Below, piece after piece: positions 1-9,169 of a stretch of 64,000 bases of DNA. The DNA is taken from positions 124,001-188,000 of the forward strand of contig JANHCV010000016.1 of NCBI GenBank assembly GCA_025594325.1. Direction: 5' to 3'. The translations under genes and the position numbers were made by a program. This DNA is from Blastocladiella emersonii ATCC 22665 (lineage: Eukaryota; Blastocladiomycota; Blastocladiomycetes; Blastocladiales; Blastocladiaceae). Within the stretch, counting starts at the first letter, position 1; every line of letters starts with the position of its first letter. The notes beneath the pieces were generated by a model. That model did not search any database and was not told the origin of the DNA. It worked only from the letters and a program-made list of their open reading frames with translations.

Positions 1-1
1 C

Positions 2-2848
2 ATTGTCAACAAGGCCGCCATCAAGGACAAGACGTGCATCCTGCTCGTGCTCGACAACTACACGCGCAAGGCCTGGGCGTTTGCCCTCGAGGCCAAGTCC
101 AACGCGCCTGAGTTCATCATGAAGCTCGTCAACCGCCTCGAGAACGAGACCGACACCACTGTCAAGCGGTTCCGCTCGGACAACGGCGGCGAGTTCAAGA
201 ACAAGACGCTCACCGAGTGGGCCGCCGCCAAGGGCATCGAGTGGCATTTCTTGCCACCGGGTAACCACCACGCCAACAGGCGCATCGAGCGGCTGGTGCA
301 GGACGTGACTGTCAAGGCCCACGCGTCGATCGCTGCCGCCGTTGACCTGCCTGAGACGTACTGGCCGTACGCGTTCACGGCCGCGTGTTTCGTCCGCAAC
401 TGCCTCCCGAGCACTGCGCTTGAGCAGCCCAAGGGCCGCTACCACATCTTGCCGCACGAGGCGTGGTCGGGTGAGGCGCCGGATCTTGGCATCTTCCGCG
501 CGTGGTCGGCGGACGTGGTTGTCTGTTCCCCGCGCAACAACATCAGCAAGATCCGCCCGCGTGGTTCCTCGATGCGCCTGCTCTGCTACACCAACGGCGG
601 TGCCGCGTACATTGTTGTTGACCTCGAGACCCAGGAGATCCACACCACCAGCTGGGCCGTGTTCGACGAGACCCGCGTCATGGAGCGGTCGTTCCGCCGG
701 CGGTCGGCGGGGGCTGCCGCGCCTGAGTCGGCAGGAGCTGCCGAGCCCGAGTCGGCGGGGGCTGCCGCGCCCAAGTCGGCGGGAGCTGCCAAGCCCAAGT
801 CGGCGGGAGCTGCCGCGCCCAGGTCGGCGGGAGCCATTGCGCCGCAGCCGGCGGAAGCTGCTGCGCCGCAGTCGGCGGGAGCTCCGGCTGCCGTGTCCAC
901 CGCTGCGCGGCGGGAGGGTGCGGGCGGCGAAGCCGCCTCAGCACTGCATTGCGATGTCGCCGGTCCCGATCGCGATTACGGCGCTACGGACCTGGTGCCC
1001 ATCGGTGATCACGGCGTCGCAGCTCGGAAACGTGCTGCATCTCCCGCGCCTGATCTGGAGCGCGAGCCGAAGCGCACCAACCCGGCCCGCTCAAACCGCG
1101 GCCAGCTGCCGGCCAAGTTCAAGGACTCGGACACCACCATTGATCCGACGGACGACGCTGCGCGAAACAGCAGCGCGCGTGACGAGTACACGCTCAACTA
1201 CGGGTTCATCGCGGCGCTGCTGGACGACAAGGCCGCCGCGTTCCTCGGCGAGTTCGTCGACATCCTGACGCCTCAGACGTATAAGGAGGCCATGTCCAGC
1301 GCGCAGTGGGCCGAGTGGGTCCAGGCCATCAAGGAGGAGCTCCAGTCCCTCATTGACAACGACACGTTCGAGTTTGTCAAGTGGCCAGTGCGCGGCGACG
1401 GCCGCATGGCCCACGTCATCACGTCCATGTTCGTGTTCGCGCTCAAGCGCAACAACAAGGGCGAGGTGACCCGCTTCAAGGCGCGTCTCGTTGCGCACGG
1501 AAACCAGCAGATCGAGGGCCGCGACTTCAACGCGACGTTTGCGCCCGCCGTCGCCCACGGATCGGCGCGCACGCTGTTCGCCATCGCCGCCGCGCAGGGC
1601 CTGCCCGTCCATTCGATGGACGTGACGAGCGCGTACGTCCACGCGTCGTTGAAGGAGACGGTGTACATGCGCGCGCCCGAGGGCATGGACATCAAGGACG
1701 GCCACGTCCTGAAGCTCAAGAAGTCGCTGTACGGTCTGCGCCAGGCTGGCCACGAGTGGTCGAACCACCTCGCCGCCATCCTCATCAAGAACGGGTTCAT
1801 TGCCAGCGCCGCCGACTGCTGCGTGTACATTCGGCGTACGCGCACGTCCGTCACGTACCTGATCGCCTACGTCAACAACATCCTGATCGCGGGCACCAAC
1901 GAGAAGGAGGTCGCCGCTGTCAAGGCCGCGCTCGCGCGAGAGCTCAAGATCAAGGACCTGGGCCTGGCCTCGAAATACCTCAACATGCAGGTGATCCAGA
2001 CCAAGGATGGGATCTGGATCGGCCAGCCGCAGTACACGCGCGACCTGATCAAGGAGTTTGGCGGCGACTCGCCCAGAACGCGCAGCACGCCCATGGTCGC
2101 CACCAGCTTGGCCAAGGAGGCGGTGCCGCTCAACCCGGGCGAGCGCAAGCGGTTCCTGTCGCTGCTCGGCGGGCTGATGCACCTTGCGACCGTGTCGCGC
2201 GTCAACATTGCGTACGCGACCAGCGTCGTGTCGCGGAACGCGGCCAACCCAACGACCATGGACATGGACGCGCTCATTGCGATCGTTGAGTACCTCAAGG
2301 GCACCGTCTCGCTCGGCATCATGTACCACCGGTCCGCCGATGGGTCGGTCGATCTGTCCGCGTACGTGGACGCCGATTTCGCTGGCGACGAGGCGACGCG
2401 CAGATCGACCACGGGGTTCGTCACGCTGATCAACGGCAGCGCGACGACCTGGTGCTCGCGCCGCCAGTCGTGGGTAGCGCTCTTGACGACCGAGGCTGAG
2501 CTCAACGCCGCCACTGAGGCGATCCGCGACGTGGCCTGGCTCAACACGCTCACGTCCGACCTGCTCAACAAGAAGATCGACATGGTGCCGACGTTCATCG
2601 ACAACAACGCAGCGCGCATCCTCGCCACCACGAGCGACATGCGCTGGTCCGTCAAGCACATCTCGGTGCGCGTGTTCTTCCTGCGCGAGCAGGTCAAGGA
2701 GAAGGTCGTCGAGCTCAAGTACGTGCCGTCCAAGAAGAACCTCGCCGACTACCTCACCAAGGTCGTGCCGCGCGACCAGTTCATTGAGACGCTCAAGGCC
2801 ATGGGCATGGTCAAGCTCGAGGACGTCGTCCCGGTCAAGACCGAGTAG
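2..2848 (+). CDS. copia Gag-Pol polyprotein, 5' truncated by window
   Basis: The frame is open from base 2 and ends TAG at 2848. Integrase core motifs come first (the D of VLDNYT, then SDNGGEF and a degenerate RRIER segment). A copia reverse transcriptase follows, with ARLVAHG, MDVTSAY and SLYGLRQAG, then RNase H with VDADFAGD, TTEAE and KHISVRVFF. The RT active site reads YVNN at 1868-1879 instead of the near-universal YVDD, which predicts a dead polymerase. The integrase motif that normally has Asn-Gly before xxER has Asn-Arg at 275-280. A Ser/Ala-Gly-Ala repeat tract (about 705-900) separates integrase from RT. The sequence is the same as in the complete copy. Confidence 0.93.
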   Translation: MVNKAAIKDKTCILLVLDNYTRKAWAFALEAKSNAPEFIMKLVNRLENETDTTVKRFRSDNGGEFKNKTLTEWAAAKGIEWHFLPPGNHHANRRIERLVQDVTVKAHASIAAAVDLPETYWPYAFTAACFVRNCLPSTALEQPKGRYHILPHEAWSGEAPDLGIFRAWSADVVVCSPRNNISKIRPRGSSMRLLCYTNGGAAYIVVDLETQEIHTTSWAVFDETRVMERSFRRRSAGAAAPESAGAAEPESAGAAAPKSAGAAKPKSAGAAAPRSAGAIAPQPAEAAAPQSAGAPAAVSTAARREGAGGEAASALHCDVAGPDRDYGATDLVPIGDHGVAARKRAASPAPDLEREPKRTNPARSNRGQLPAKFKDSDTTIDPTDDAARNSSARDEYTLNYGFIAALLDDKAAAFLGEFVDILTPQTYKEAMSSAQWAEWVQAIKEELQSLIDNDTFEFVKWPVRGDGRMAHVITSMFVFALKRNNKGEVTRFKARLVAHGNQQIEGRDFNATFAPAVAHGSARTLFAIAAAQGLPVHSMDVTSAYVHASLKETVYMRAPEGMDIKDGHVLKLKKSLYGLRQAGHEWSNHLAAILIKNGFIASAADCCVYIRRTRTSVTYLIAYVNNILIAGTNEKEVAAVKAALARELKIKDLGLASKYLNMQVIQTKDGIWIGQPQYTRDLIKEFGGDSPRTRSTPMVATSLAKEAVPLNPGERKRFLSLLGGLMHLATVSRVNIAYATSVVSRNAANPTTMDMDALIAIVEYLKGTVSLGIMYHRSADGSVDLSAYVDADFAGDEATRRSTTGFVTLINGSATTWCSRRQSWVALLTTEAELNAATEAIRDVAWLNTLTSDLLNKKIDMVPTFIDNNAARILATTSDMRWSVKHISVRVFFLREQVKEKVVELKYVPSKKNLADYLTKVVPRDQFIETLKAMGMVKLEDVVPVKTE

Positions 2849-2874
2849 TCCGGGTGCCAAGATCCATGCGGGAG

Positions 2875-3129
2875 TGCTGTAGTGGGGCGTGCGTGCGAGA
2901 CATGCGAGACACGCACGCGTCGAGGTCAGGTGTGGATCACGCCACCCACCGACGCCGCCTCCCACGCCTCCGCCGCGGCCCAACGCGCGGCGCACTCTCG
3001 CGCTCGGTTCCTGTTCGAGGATGAATGAAGCTGTTCCTGTTTGATACACTGGTTGATTTCCCCTGCAATACCATCCTGTCGCAGTACGTCGCGTGTATCC
3101 CGCTTCCCCCGTGCCTGAGTAGAATAGCA
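2875..3129 (+). repeat. 3' LTR of left copia copy (255 bp)
   Basis: The LTR starts TGCTGTAG and ends GAATAGCA, so it has TG...CA termini. It is the same 255 bp sequence found at 22331-22585 and, with three differences, at 28319-28573. The short purine run GCGGGAG just before it is the likely, weak, polypurine tract. The 5 bp target-site copy GTATC follows at 3130-3134. Confidence 0.9.
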
Positions 3130-3134
3130 GTATC

Positions 3135-3918
3135 ATTGCCAATTCTGTCCCTATATCAGATGAGCGTCGCGACGTCGGCCGCAGTTTGCGGTGCGCGTCA
3201 AGTTGTCGCGCCGAATTCAAGCGTCCTGTATCAGCTTGCTGGCGACCGTAACGAGCAGTGTGGCTTGGCTTTGTCCCAGTGCAGGTGAACAACGCGTCTC
3301 AGACCCTCCATCGATGACGTTCACAAGCACACGCTGCTCGTTCATGCAAAGTAGGCCAGCTTGCGGTGGTGCTCGTAACGCCGTCCGTCCGTCAGATAAC
3401 TCAGTACCTGCCCTTCAGTCATCTCTCCCGACGGCGAGCGTGGAAGGGGAAGCCATGCTGAGAAACGAGGCTGCGCGGAGGGATCAAGCGAGCGTTCGCG
3501 GAAACGCAACGTGGCCGCGCGAGCGGGTTCTCACGCGCACGAGTTGGCCGAGTTCGAGGGTTGCGCGAACGCGGTGCACGATGGCGGGCGACGTGAAAAT
3601 TCTTGAGAACCGTGTGGGCGTGAGGCGATCGGCCTTCCGGTTTTGGAGCTAGCGGAGGTCGCGAACAACCAATCTGATGCATGACGATCAGCGGCCGGAT
3701 CACACCCACTCACACTCGAGCTTGGATTCCCACCGCGACACCGCGACTGGCAACGTCCGCTTCTCGTAGTTTCGAGGCGCGATGACGATGGACTGGCGGC
3801 GCCTCGGCGGCGTTCGAGACGTCGCCGGAGATATAAAGAGGAACGAGATCCCCGTCCCGCAAAACTAGTCTTTTACTCGACGCTTCGTTCCGCCTTCAAG
3901 CACCTCCTACACTAGACG
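3135..3918 (+). promoter_or_regulatory. Upstream region of ferric-reductase-like gene; TATA at 3832-3837
   Basis: This stretch has no convincing gene. A TATAAA box lies at 3832-3837, 82 bp before the ATG at 3919, a normal fungal distance. An ACGCGTCTC motif lies near 3291. The same region is mirrored at 21542-22325, with TATA at 21623-21628. Confidence 0.6.
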
Positions 3919-6096
3919 ATGAAGCCACGCAGCAGCAGCAGCAGCCCGGCCACCGACGCTGGCGGGTCGCGGGTCCCCGCGCTCCTCGTCACCTTCTTTC
4001 TCCTGATCGCCTACCTCTTCTCGCTGTTCCGCGACCTGTTCCGCACGCTGGCCAAGGTCAACCGCAACGCCCAGATCTCGACAAACGGTTTGGTCTGGTA
4101 CACGGACGGCCTGCACGTCGGCGTCTGGGCTCTTTCGCTGTTCCTCGCGTCGGCCGTGGTCCTGGCTTGCGGCACGCGCGGCATGCGCCCGCTCACCAAC
4201 CTCGTCTCGCCTGACCGCGCCGTGTTCTGGCTCCTGATCCTGATCGCCGTGGCCAACGTGTGGTGGGCCGCCCAGTCGCTGATCATCGTCTACGTGCTCA
4301 ACACCCCGCGGCCCAACCAGCCGTGGACGTTGATCCTCGAGATGGTGTCGCGGCGCATCGCGCACCCGCTGTTCTGGGGCCTCGCGTGGATTTTCGTCTT
4401 CGCCATGCGCTCGCCGGCGCTCGCCCCGCTCCAGGCCGCCTTCGGCATCGCGTACGAGCACTCGGTCGTGCTCCATCGCGCCATGGGGTGGTGGTCCATG
4501 TTCTGGGTTGTGATCCACTCGATCGGTTACCTCGTGGTCTTCATTGCCGAGGGCGAGCTCGACGCCGAGTTCCGCTGGAAGTCGCCCCACGGTATCCTCA
4601 ACAACGCGGGCGCCGTCGGCACGGCGCTGTTCGTGCTCATCGGCCTCTCCTCGGTCTACCTCGTCCGCCGCAAGCAGTTCAAGATCTTTGCGTGGATTCA
4701 TTGGCTGTGGATGCCCGCCTGCGCCTTCGCCATCCTGCACATCGGCGCCTTCACCTGGCCGATGCTCCCGCCCATGGCCCTCTTCATCATCGACCGCATC
4801 GCGTGCCTGTGGGGCGCGGGCGCCGGCCACGCGGGTGCCGTCACCTCGATCGCCACGGCCGTGCGCGTCTCGGACGACGTGGTCGCGCTGCTGATCCCCG
4901 TCGGCCCCGCGCGCGACGAGAATCAGCCCATGTCCCAGCTCGATGTCGACCTCGCCAACACGTACCAGCCCGGCCGCTACCTGTCGCTTTCATTCCCGCT
5001 CGAGGTCTCGCCCGCATCGCACCCGTTCTCGATTGCCGCCTACTCGCCCAAGAACCGCACCGTGTCCATCATGATCCGCGCGCTCGGCCCGTGGACCAAG
5101 AGGCTCTACGCCATGGGCACCGTCGAGGGCGCCGCGGTCTCGCTTCGTGTCGCGGGCCCGTTCTCGCACTCGGCGCTCGCTCACGACCATCTCGCCGCCG
5201 AGGCCGCCGGCCAGGACGCGTATGGCGCTGCGGAAAAGGGCGTTCCGCTCGGCCACCGTCGCACGCTGATCGCCGGCGGGGTCGGCATCTCCAAGTACGC
5301 CAAGGTCGTGCCCGTCGACGACTCGTACGGCGGCAAGGGCAAGCTCGACGTGGTCGCGTCCTCGACTACGGTCGCCGCGGCCGGGAACGACCGCCAGATC
5401 TGGCTGTGCAAGGACGAGGCCGAGCTCGTCATGTATGCGTCGCTAGGCACCGACCTGGCCGGCTGGGAGGTGTACTCGCGCAAGGGTTTCGCGTCCGTGG
5501 TCCCCGAGAACAAGACGGCCGTCAGGTCGACGTACCCGCTGTTCGCCCAGCGCGTCGCCGCCCCGCTCAGCACCGCCGCGCGCCTGCTCATCTTCGGCAT
5601 CATAGCCGGCCTGTGCGTCGGCACGTACCTCGTGTCGCGCCTCGTCATCACGCTGCCCGACCCCAAGAAGACCAAGCTGTGCTCGGGCCGCTCCGACACG
5701 ATCGAAAAGTTCATGCGCTGCAGCCGGTGGTTCAACATGATCCCGTTCCTCTCGATCCTCGTCGGGCTCGCGGCGCTGGTCCAGCTCGTGACGCTGATCC
5801 AGATGGCGTTCACGGCGACCAAGCGCGACGAGGGCATCTTTTACTGCCACTCGGTCGGCGACGCGTTGTCCGCGGCACGTCTCGTCGAGCGCCGGTTCGA
5901 CATGGACAAGGAGCTCGCGTTCCCGGACGGCGGCCAGCCGACAGCCGGCGTGCGTCGTCTTCTCTCGGCAGGCGGGCTCGCGTCGGGCGAGGTCGCGTCG
6001 ATGCGCACCTGCTCCTCGAAGCCCGTGCGCAACATGCTCCGCGAGCGCGCGCGGGAGAGCGGTGCGGTCATGACCGACGACGGGATCGCGTTCTAG
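3919..6096 (+). CDS. Ferric-reductase/NADPH-oxidase-like transmembrane oxidoreductase, left copy
   Basis: A 725-residue FRE-superfamily protein, expected to move electrons from NADPH through FAD and two hemes across a membrane to ferric iron or another acceptor. Several membrane segments fill residues 20-300. Paired heme-ligand histidines are visible at 186/200 and 261/274. The FAD-binding HPFSIAAYSP lies near residue 368 and a GGVGIS nucleotide motif near 453. Unusually, two further hydrophobic segments (about 556-578 and 607-631) interrupt the NADPH half. The terminal CGP-type motif is replaced by CSSKP near 700. It converges on the coiled-coil gene with a 33 bp gap. The exact electron acceptor cannot be told from sequence. 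Confidence 0.8.
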   Translation: MKPRSSSSSPATDAGGSRVPALLVTFFLLIAYLFSLFRDLFRTLAKVNRNAQISTNGLVWYTDGLHVGVWALSLFLASAVVLACGTRGMRPLTNLVSPDRAVFWLLILIAVANVWWAAQSLIIVYVLNTPRPNQPWTLILEMVSRRIAHPLFWGLAWIFVFAMRSPALAPLQAAFGIAYEHSVVLHRAMGWWSMFWVVIHSIGYLVVFIAEGELDAEFRWKSPHGILNNAGAVGTALFVLIGLSSVYLVRRKQFKIFAWIHWLWMPACAFAILHIGAFTWPMLPPMALFIIDRIACLWGAGAGHAGAVTSIATAVRVSDDVVALLIPVGPARDENQPMSQLDVDLANTYQPGRYLSLSFPLEVSPASHPFSIAAYSPKNRTVSIMIRALGPWTKRLYAMGTVEGAAVSLRVAGPFSHSALAHDHLAAEAAGQDAYGAAEKGVPLGHRRTLIAGGVGISKYAKVVPVDDSYGGKGKLDVVASSTTVAAAGNDRQIWLCKDEAELVMYASLGTDLAGWEVYSRKGFASVVPENKTAVRSTYPLFAQRVAAPLSTAARLLIFGIIAGLCVGTYLVSRLVITLPDPKKTKLCSGRSDTIEKFMRCSRWFNMIPFLSILVGLAALVQLVTLIQMAFTATKRDEGIFYCHSVGDALSAARLVERRFDMDKELAFPDGGQPTAGVRRLLSAGGLASGEVASMRTCSSKPVRNMLRERARESGAVMTDDGIAF

Positions 6097-6129
6097 AGTT
6101 GACGAGTAGTCAATACATCTATTTCGTAG

Positions 6130-7818
6130 TCACTTCTTCTTCTGATCTCTCTTGACGGCAGCCATCTCCATGGCCGGCGTGTCCGTGAGCGTCGCGCGGT
6201 CCGGGTCCGCGGCGGCGATCCATCCGTTGAGGAACGACATGGTGCCGCGGAATGGGACCACGGCCTTGTGCGCGGCGACCACGAAAGACGACTGCTCTTC
6301 CTCCCGCGCAGGGCGGCCGACGCGGGCGCCGACGAGGCACAGCAGGTTGAGCGCGGCGAGCGTGACCGCGGTGCGCCACAGCGACCGCTGCTCGGGTTCC
6401 TGGGCGGATGACGATGACTCGGAGCTGGCGGGCGGGCACAACAGATCCTGCAGGCTGCGTCGCGAGATCGGGAACCTGCCCGGACTCGGCTCGGCCGATG
6501 GATCCCGCTCGCGCGTCCGCCGGAAAGACGACGACGCCTGCAGCAGCGCCTCGTCCTCGTCGGCCGCGGCCGTCTCTTCCGCGACGCGCGCTGCGGTCGC
6601 CGAGGCCACGTCCGAGTACGTGATGCCCGCCGCATCTGACAAAAACCCGAGGAACAGGTCGGCGTCCACGTCCGAGAGACCGAGCGCGGCGTGGCGGTCG
6701 GCGACGCGGGCAGCGACGGCGGCGAGCACCTGGCGCGTCGCGGGCGCGAGTTCCTGCGGCGAGGTCGGCGCCGACGTGCGCACGATCTCGGCCTGCAGCG
6801 AGAAGGTCGACGGCTGGTGCGAGATGGGCTCGTGTTCGGCGATGGGTTGGTGGTGCGCGTCGGTCACGTCCATTTCGGCAAACAGCGACCCGGACACGCC
6901 GTCGCTCGAGTAGTGATCGGCGTGGTCGCGAGCGGCCGCCAGGTCCGCGACCAGCGCGGCGATCTGCGACTCGAGCTCTGTCTCGCGCGCGCCACGCGCC
7001 ACCGCGTCGGCCTCGAGCTCCGCGTTCCGCGCGAGCGCCGCGTCGAGATGCCCCTCGAGCGCGTCTGCCCGCGCCCGCAGCTCGCCGTGCGCGGCACGGA
7101 CGCGGCCCAGCTGCGCCTCGAGGTCGCGCGCCGCCGTGACGTGCACGTCGCGCTGGGTCGTCACGTCGGCGAGCTCGGCCTGTACCGCCGACAGTGTGCG
7201 ACGGGCGGCGACGAGGTCGCGCGCGAGGACCGACTTGGCGGCCGTGGTCTCGGCGAGGGCGGCTTCGACATCAGCGAGCGACCGCCGCACCTCGGCCTCG
7301 GACGACGTGAGGGCGCGCACGCGATCTTCGAGCACGCGGATGGCGGCGTCGCGCGCGTGCAGCTGCTCGATCCAGTAGTCGCGGTCCGTCGCGTCGCCGT
7401 CACCGTTGGCCGCGCGGGGAGAGCTGCGACGGCGAACGACGGGCGGCGACTCGGCCGTCTCAGCGGGTGGTGTTGATGGAGGACGCATCGCGTCGTCGTC
7501 GCTGGCGTGGTCGAGCGACTGCGCGAGTTCCAGTACACGCGCCGAGTCGACGAGCTCGTCAAGCGTGCCCGTGGCGCGCGCGCCGGCCTCGAGCTGGTCG
7601 ACGCGGTCGCGCGGGATCAGCCAGTGCCCGTGGCGCTCGGCCTGCGCGCGGATGGCCGCGAGGAAGGCGCCGAGCGCAATGGTCTGCGGGTGCGCAGAAG
7701 TCGACGACGAGACGGTGCGGAAACGTTTGGGCGGCGATGCAGGAGGAGGCGGCGCGAGTGCAGGCGGGTCGCGGATCGAGGTCGTGGAGGCGGCGAACAG
7801 CGAGTCGCGGCGGAGCAT
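6130..7818 (-). CDS. Coiled-coil protein with C-terminal hydrophobic segment, left copy
   Basis: This is an uncharacterised protein of 562 residues counted from the first ATG (GMLRRDS). The frame stays open upstream to about 7869, where CACTTGCAG resembles a splice acceptor, so an upstream exon is possible. Residues about 120-290 are a heptad-rich, Glu/Arg/Ala/Leu coiled coil. A hydrophobic segment around 485-502 (AALNLLCLVG) could anchor the C-terminus in a membrane. No enzyme motif is visible. The protein is the same as the copy at 17642-19330, and matches the copy at 30863-32563 except at the C-terminus. Confidence 0.7.
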   Translation of the reverse strand: MLRRDSLFAASTTSIRDPPALAPPPPASPPKRFRTVSSSTSAHPQTIALGAFLAAIRAQAERHGHWLIPRDRVDQLEAGARATGTLDELVDSARVLELAQSLDHASDDDAMRPPSTPPAETAESPPVVRRRSSPRAANGDGDATDRDYWIEQLHARDAAIRVLEDRVRALTSSEAEVRRSLADVEAALAETTAAKSVLARDLVAARRTLSAVQAELADVTTQRDVHVTAARDLEAQLGRVRAAHGELRARADALEGHLDAALARNAELEADAVARGARETELESQIAALVADLAAARDHADHYSSDGVSGSLFAEMDVTDAHHQPIAEHEPISHQPSTFSLQAEIVRTSAPTSPQELAPATRQVLAAVAARVADRHAALGLSDVDADLFLGFLSDAAGITYSDVASATAARVAEETAAADEDEALLQASSSFRRTRERDPSAEPSPGRFPISRRSLQDLLCPPASSESSSSAQEPEQRSLWRTAVTLAALNLLCLVGARVGRPAREEEQSSFVVAAHKAVVPFRGTMSFLNGWIAAADPDRATLTDTPAMEMAAVKRDQKKK

Positions 7819-8226
7819 CCCGTCGTTGACAAAGGTGTGCTGGAGGGATCGGAAGTCTAGGCTCTGCAAGTGATGCGCGTGTCTCTATCCTCTCTAGTTC
7901 ATGGGTTTCCTTTGCAGTCTCGGGCTACGGCGACTCGGTGGCTACTCAGGATGGATGTCGTCGCAGGGGCTCAGTCCGGTGAAGCTGAAGCGCGTCAAGT
8001 GCGGCGCGAGAAGACTTTCAGGAGACGCACGTCCGCGTGAGAGCGGGTGCGAGACGCGTCGCGAAATCAGGCGTACACGGTGCGAGACGCGTTGCGCCAC
8101 TCCACGTGGCTCCTCGAACCTCTTGAATCGGCCGCCGCTCCTTCCCCCAACGATCACGCGCGGCCAGGGCCTCGCAAACCTCATGTAACTGCCCGCAACG
8201 TCATGCTACCAAGGCCACTCAACACC
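6283..8226. repeat. Segment matching 30455-32398 exactly (conversion tract, donor/acceptor A)
   Basis: Read against 30455-32398 on the opposite strand (coordinates sum to 38681), I find no mismatch across this 1,944 bp. Just outside it, both flanks drop abruptly to clearly diverged sequence: five differences in the next 50 bp on one side, and a mismatch then a 45 bp indel on the other. The tract spans most of the coiled-coil gene and the first codons of the SAYSvFN gene. Confidence 0.8.
8054..8073 (+). promoter_or_regulatory. Composite ACGCGT-N8-CAGGCG site upstream of SAYSvFN gene
   Basis: ACGCGT at 8054-8059 is followed by exactly 8 bp and CAGGCG (reverse complement CGCCTG, a degenerate CACRTG). 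It lies about 130 bp before the ATG at 8203, in the same orientation relative to its gene as the sites of the LURP-one array. The inverted-repeat breakpoint (8061) is inside it. Confidence 0.55.
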
Positions 8227-8574
8227 TTGCCCGGTTTCGCTGCGACCGTCGCCGTCCAGGTCGCCGCCTTTTACGTAGAGCTCGGGATCTTCAGCTTTGT
8301 CGTCATCCTGCTCGTGATGCTGTTCCTCAATACCTCCACGTCCGACGACCGTGAACGCGCGCGCGCAGCTGACCGTTCCGCCGAGCTGTGCAAGTACGGC
8401 CGGCAAGGGCGGCGGCACATGGCGCGGACCGCGGCCAAGCGCGGCGACCCACCGCCCGAGCCGCTCCCCGAGGTCAGCGCGTACAGTGTGTTCAACCGCG
8501 GCGGGCAGCGGCTCGCGGGCGAGTTCGACTACGAGGCGTATGAGGCGTCGTTGCGCCGCGGCGGCATGTCGTGA
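8203..8574 (+). CDS. SAYSvFN-domain small membrane protein
   Basis: A 123-residue protein with one hydrophobic helix (about residues 15-43, containing FYVELGIFSFVV). A basic linker follows, then the C-terminal signature SAYSVFNRGGQRLAGEFD. The order hydrophobic helix with a conserved ELG, then SAYSvFN, matches the SAYSvFN family (human SAYSD1, an ER protein linked to translocation quality control). That role is established for the animal protein and only inferred here. The start ATG at 8203 is chosen because it directly precedes the helix. The frame extends upstream, but that part is shared intergenic repeat. A decayed relative lies at 30200-30478. Confidence 0.75.
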   Translation: MLPRPLNTLPGFAATVAVQVAAFYVELGIFSFVVILLVMLFLNTSTSDDRERARAADRSAELCKYGRQGRRHMARTAAKRGDPPPEPLPEVSAYSVFNRGGQRLAGEFDYEAYEASLRRGGMS

Positions 8575-9169
8575 TGGGGCGAGCCAACGAACAAAACGGG
8601 TTATGATACATTTTTGGGCGAGGGGGATATACACACGTCTGCACGGGTTCTACGGTTACAGGTTGGGTTGATGGTTTAGAAGTTGAGCGTTGTCGAGGAA
8701 AAGGCCGGCGAGTCGATGAGCGACACGGCGAGTGTGGTCGTGGCCATGCCCGCGCGGTTCATGGCGCTGGCCTCGAGGAGCGCCGACGAGCTATGCGCCC
8801 AGTTCGAGCCACTTGTTTCGCCGCTACATGTTCGATCGGGTTAGACTACAGGGTGAGGCCTCGACCACGAAGTGAGAGATACTAGACGAGACGAAGCGCA
8901 GAAAGCGTTAGCCAACAGTCCACACAGCGGCAGGTTGAGAGCCTGAGGGAGGTTTGCAGGGAAACGAGGGTGATCCCGATTACAACAAGAGGGGGAGACA
9001 TATGTGTGTGTGCAAAATATGTTCAAGATAGGCGAGGTATGTAGAGGTTTGTGTTTACGAGGAGGGAGCGGTGCGCTAGCGGGCGCCGCGAGGGAGGAGG
9101 ATGATCGAGCAAGGTGTAGGCGTAGGGGAGAGAGCTAAGGAGAGGAGGGAGAAGGGCGGGCGCTGTACC
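8575..9169. other. Intergenic, 595 bp, no gene seen
   Basis: The region lies between the SAYSvFN stop and the convergent carnitine acetyltransferase stop. Base composition is less GC-rich than the coding neighbours. No conserved frame, RNA or repeat was recognised. Confidence 0.5.

Larger units (their letters stand above)
1..3129 (+). mobile_element. Ty1/copia retrotransposon, 3' part, left copy
   Basis: This is the 3' half of a copia-type LTR element: the end of the integrase, then reverse transcriptase, RNase H and the 3' LTR. It enters from beyond the window start. It is flanked at 3130-3134 by GTATC, the reverse complement of the GATAC duplication around the full copy at 22331-28573. The two are therefore the same insertion event copied within the inverted repeat, not two independent insertions. 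Confidence 0.93.
1..8061. repeat. Left arm of large inverted repeat
   Basis: Every long reading frame in this arm has an identical partner in 17399-25459 on the opposite strand, with paired coordinates always summing to 25460 (3919/21541, 6130/19330, 2848/22612). The stretches I compared directly are the same base for base. Similarity stops at 8061/17399, inside an ACGCGT-containing motif. The outer end lies beyond the window start, so the arm is at least 8,061 bp. It carries the 3' half of a copia element, a ferric-reductase-like gene and a coiled-coil gene. Confidence 0.93.

Noticed and set aside
4260-6155. 631-codon frame overlapping the ferric-reductase gene in another frame (mirror at 19305-21200)
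   Set aside because: It consists of Arg/Pro/His-rich shadow translation of the heme/FAD gene with no independent features.
8047-8202. Longer N-terminus for the SAYSvFN protein
   Set aside because: This part is shared with an intergenic repeat containing a regulatory-type motif and is not protein-like. ATG 8203 fits the family length.
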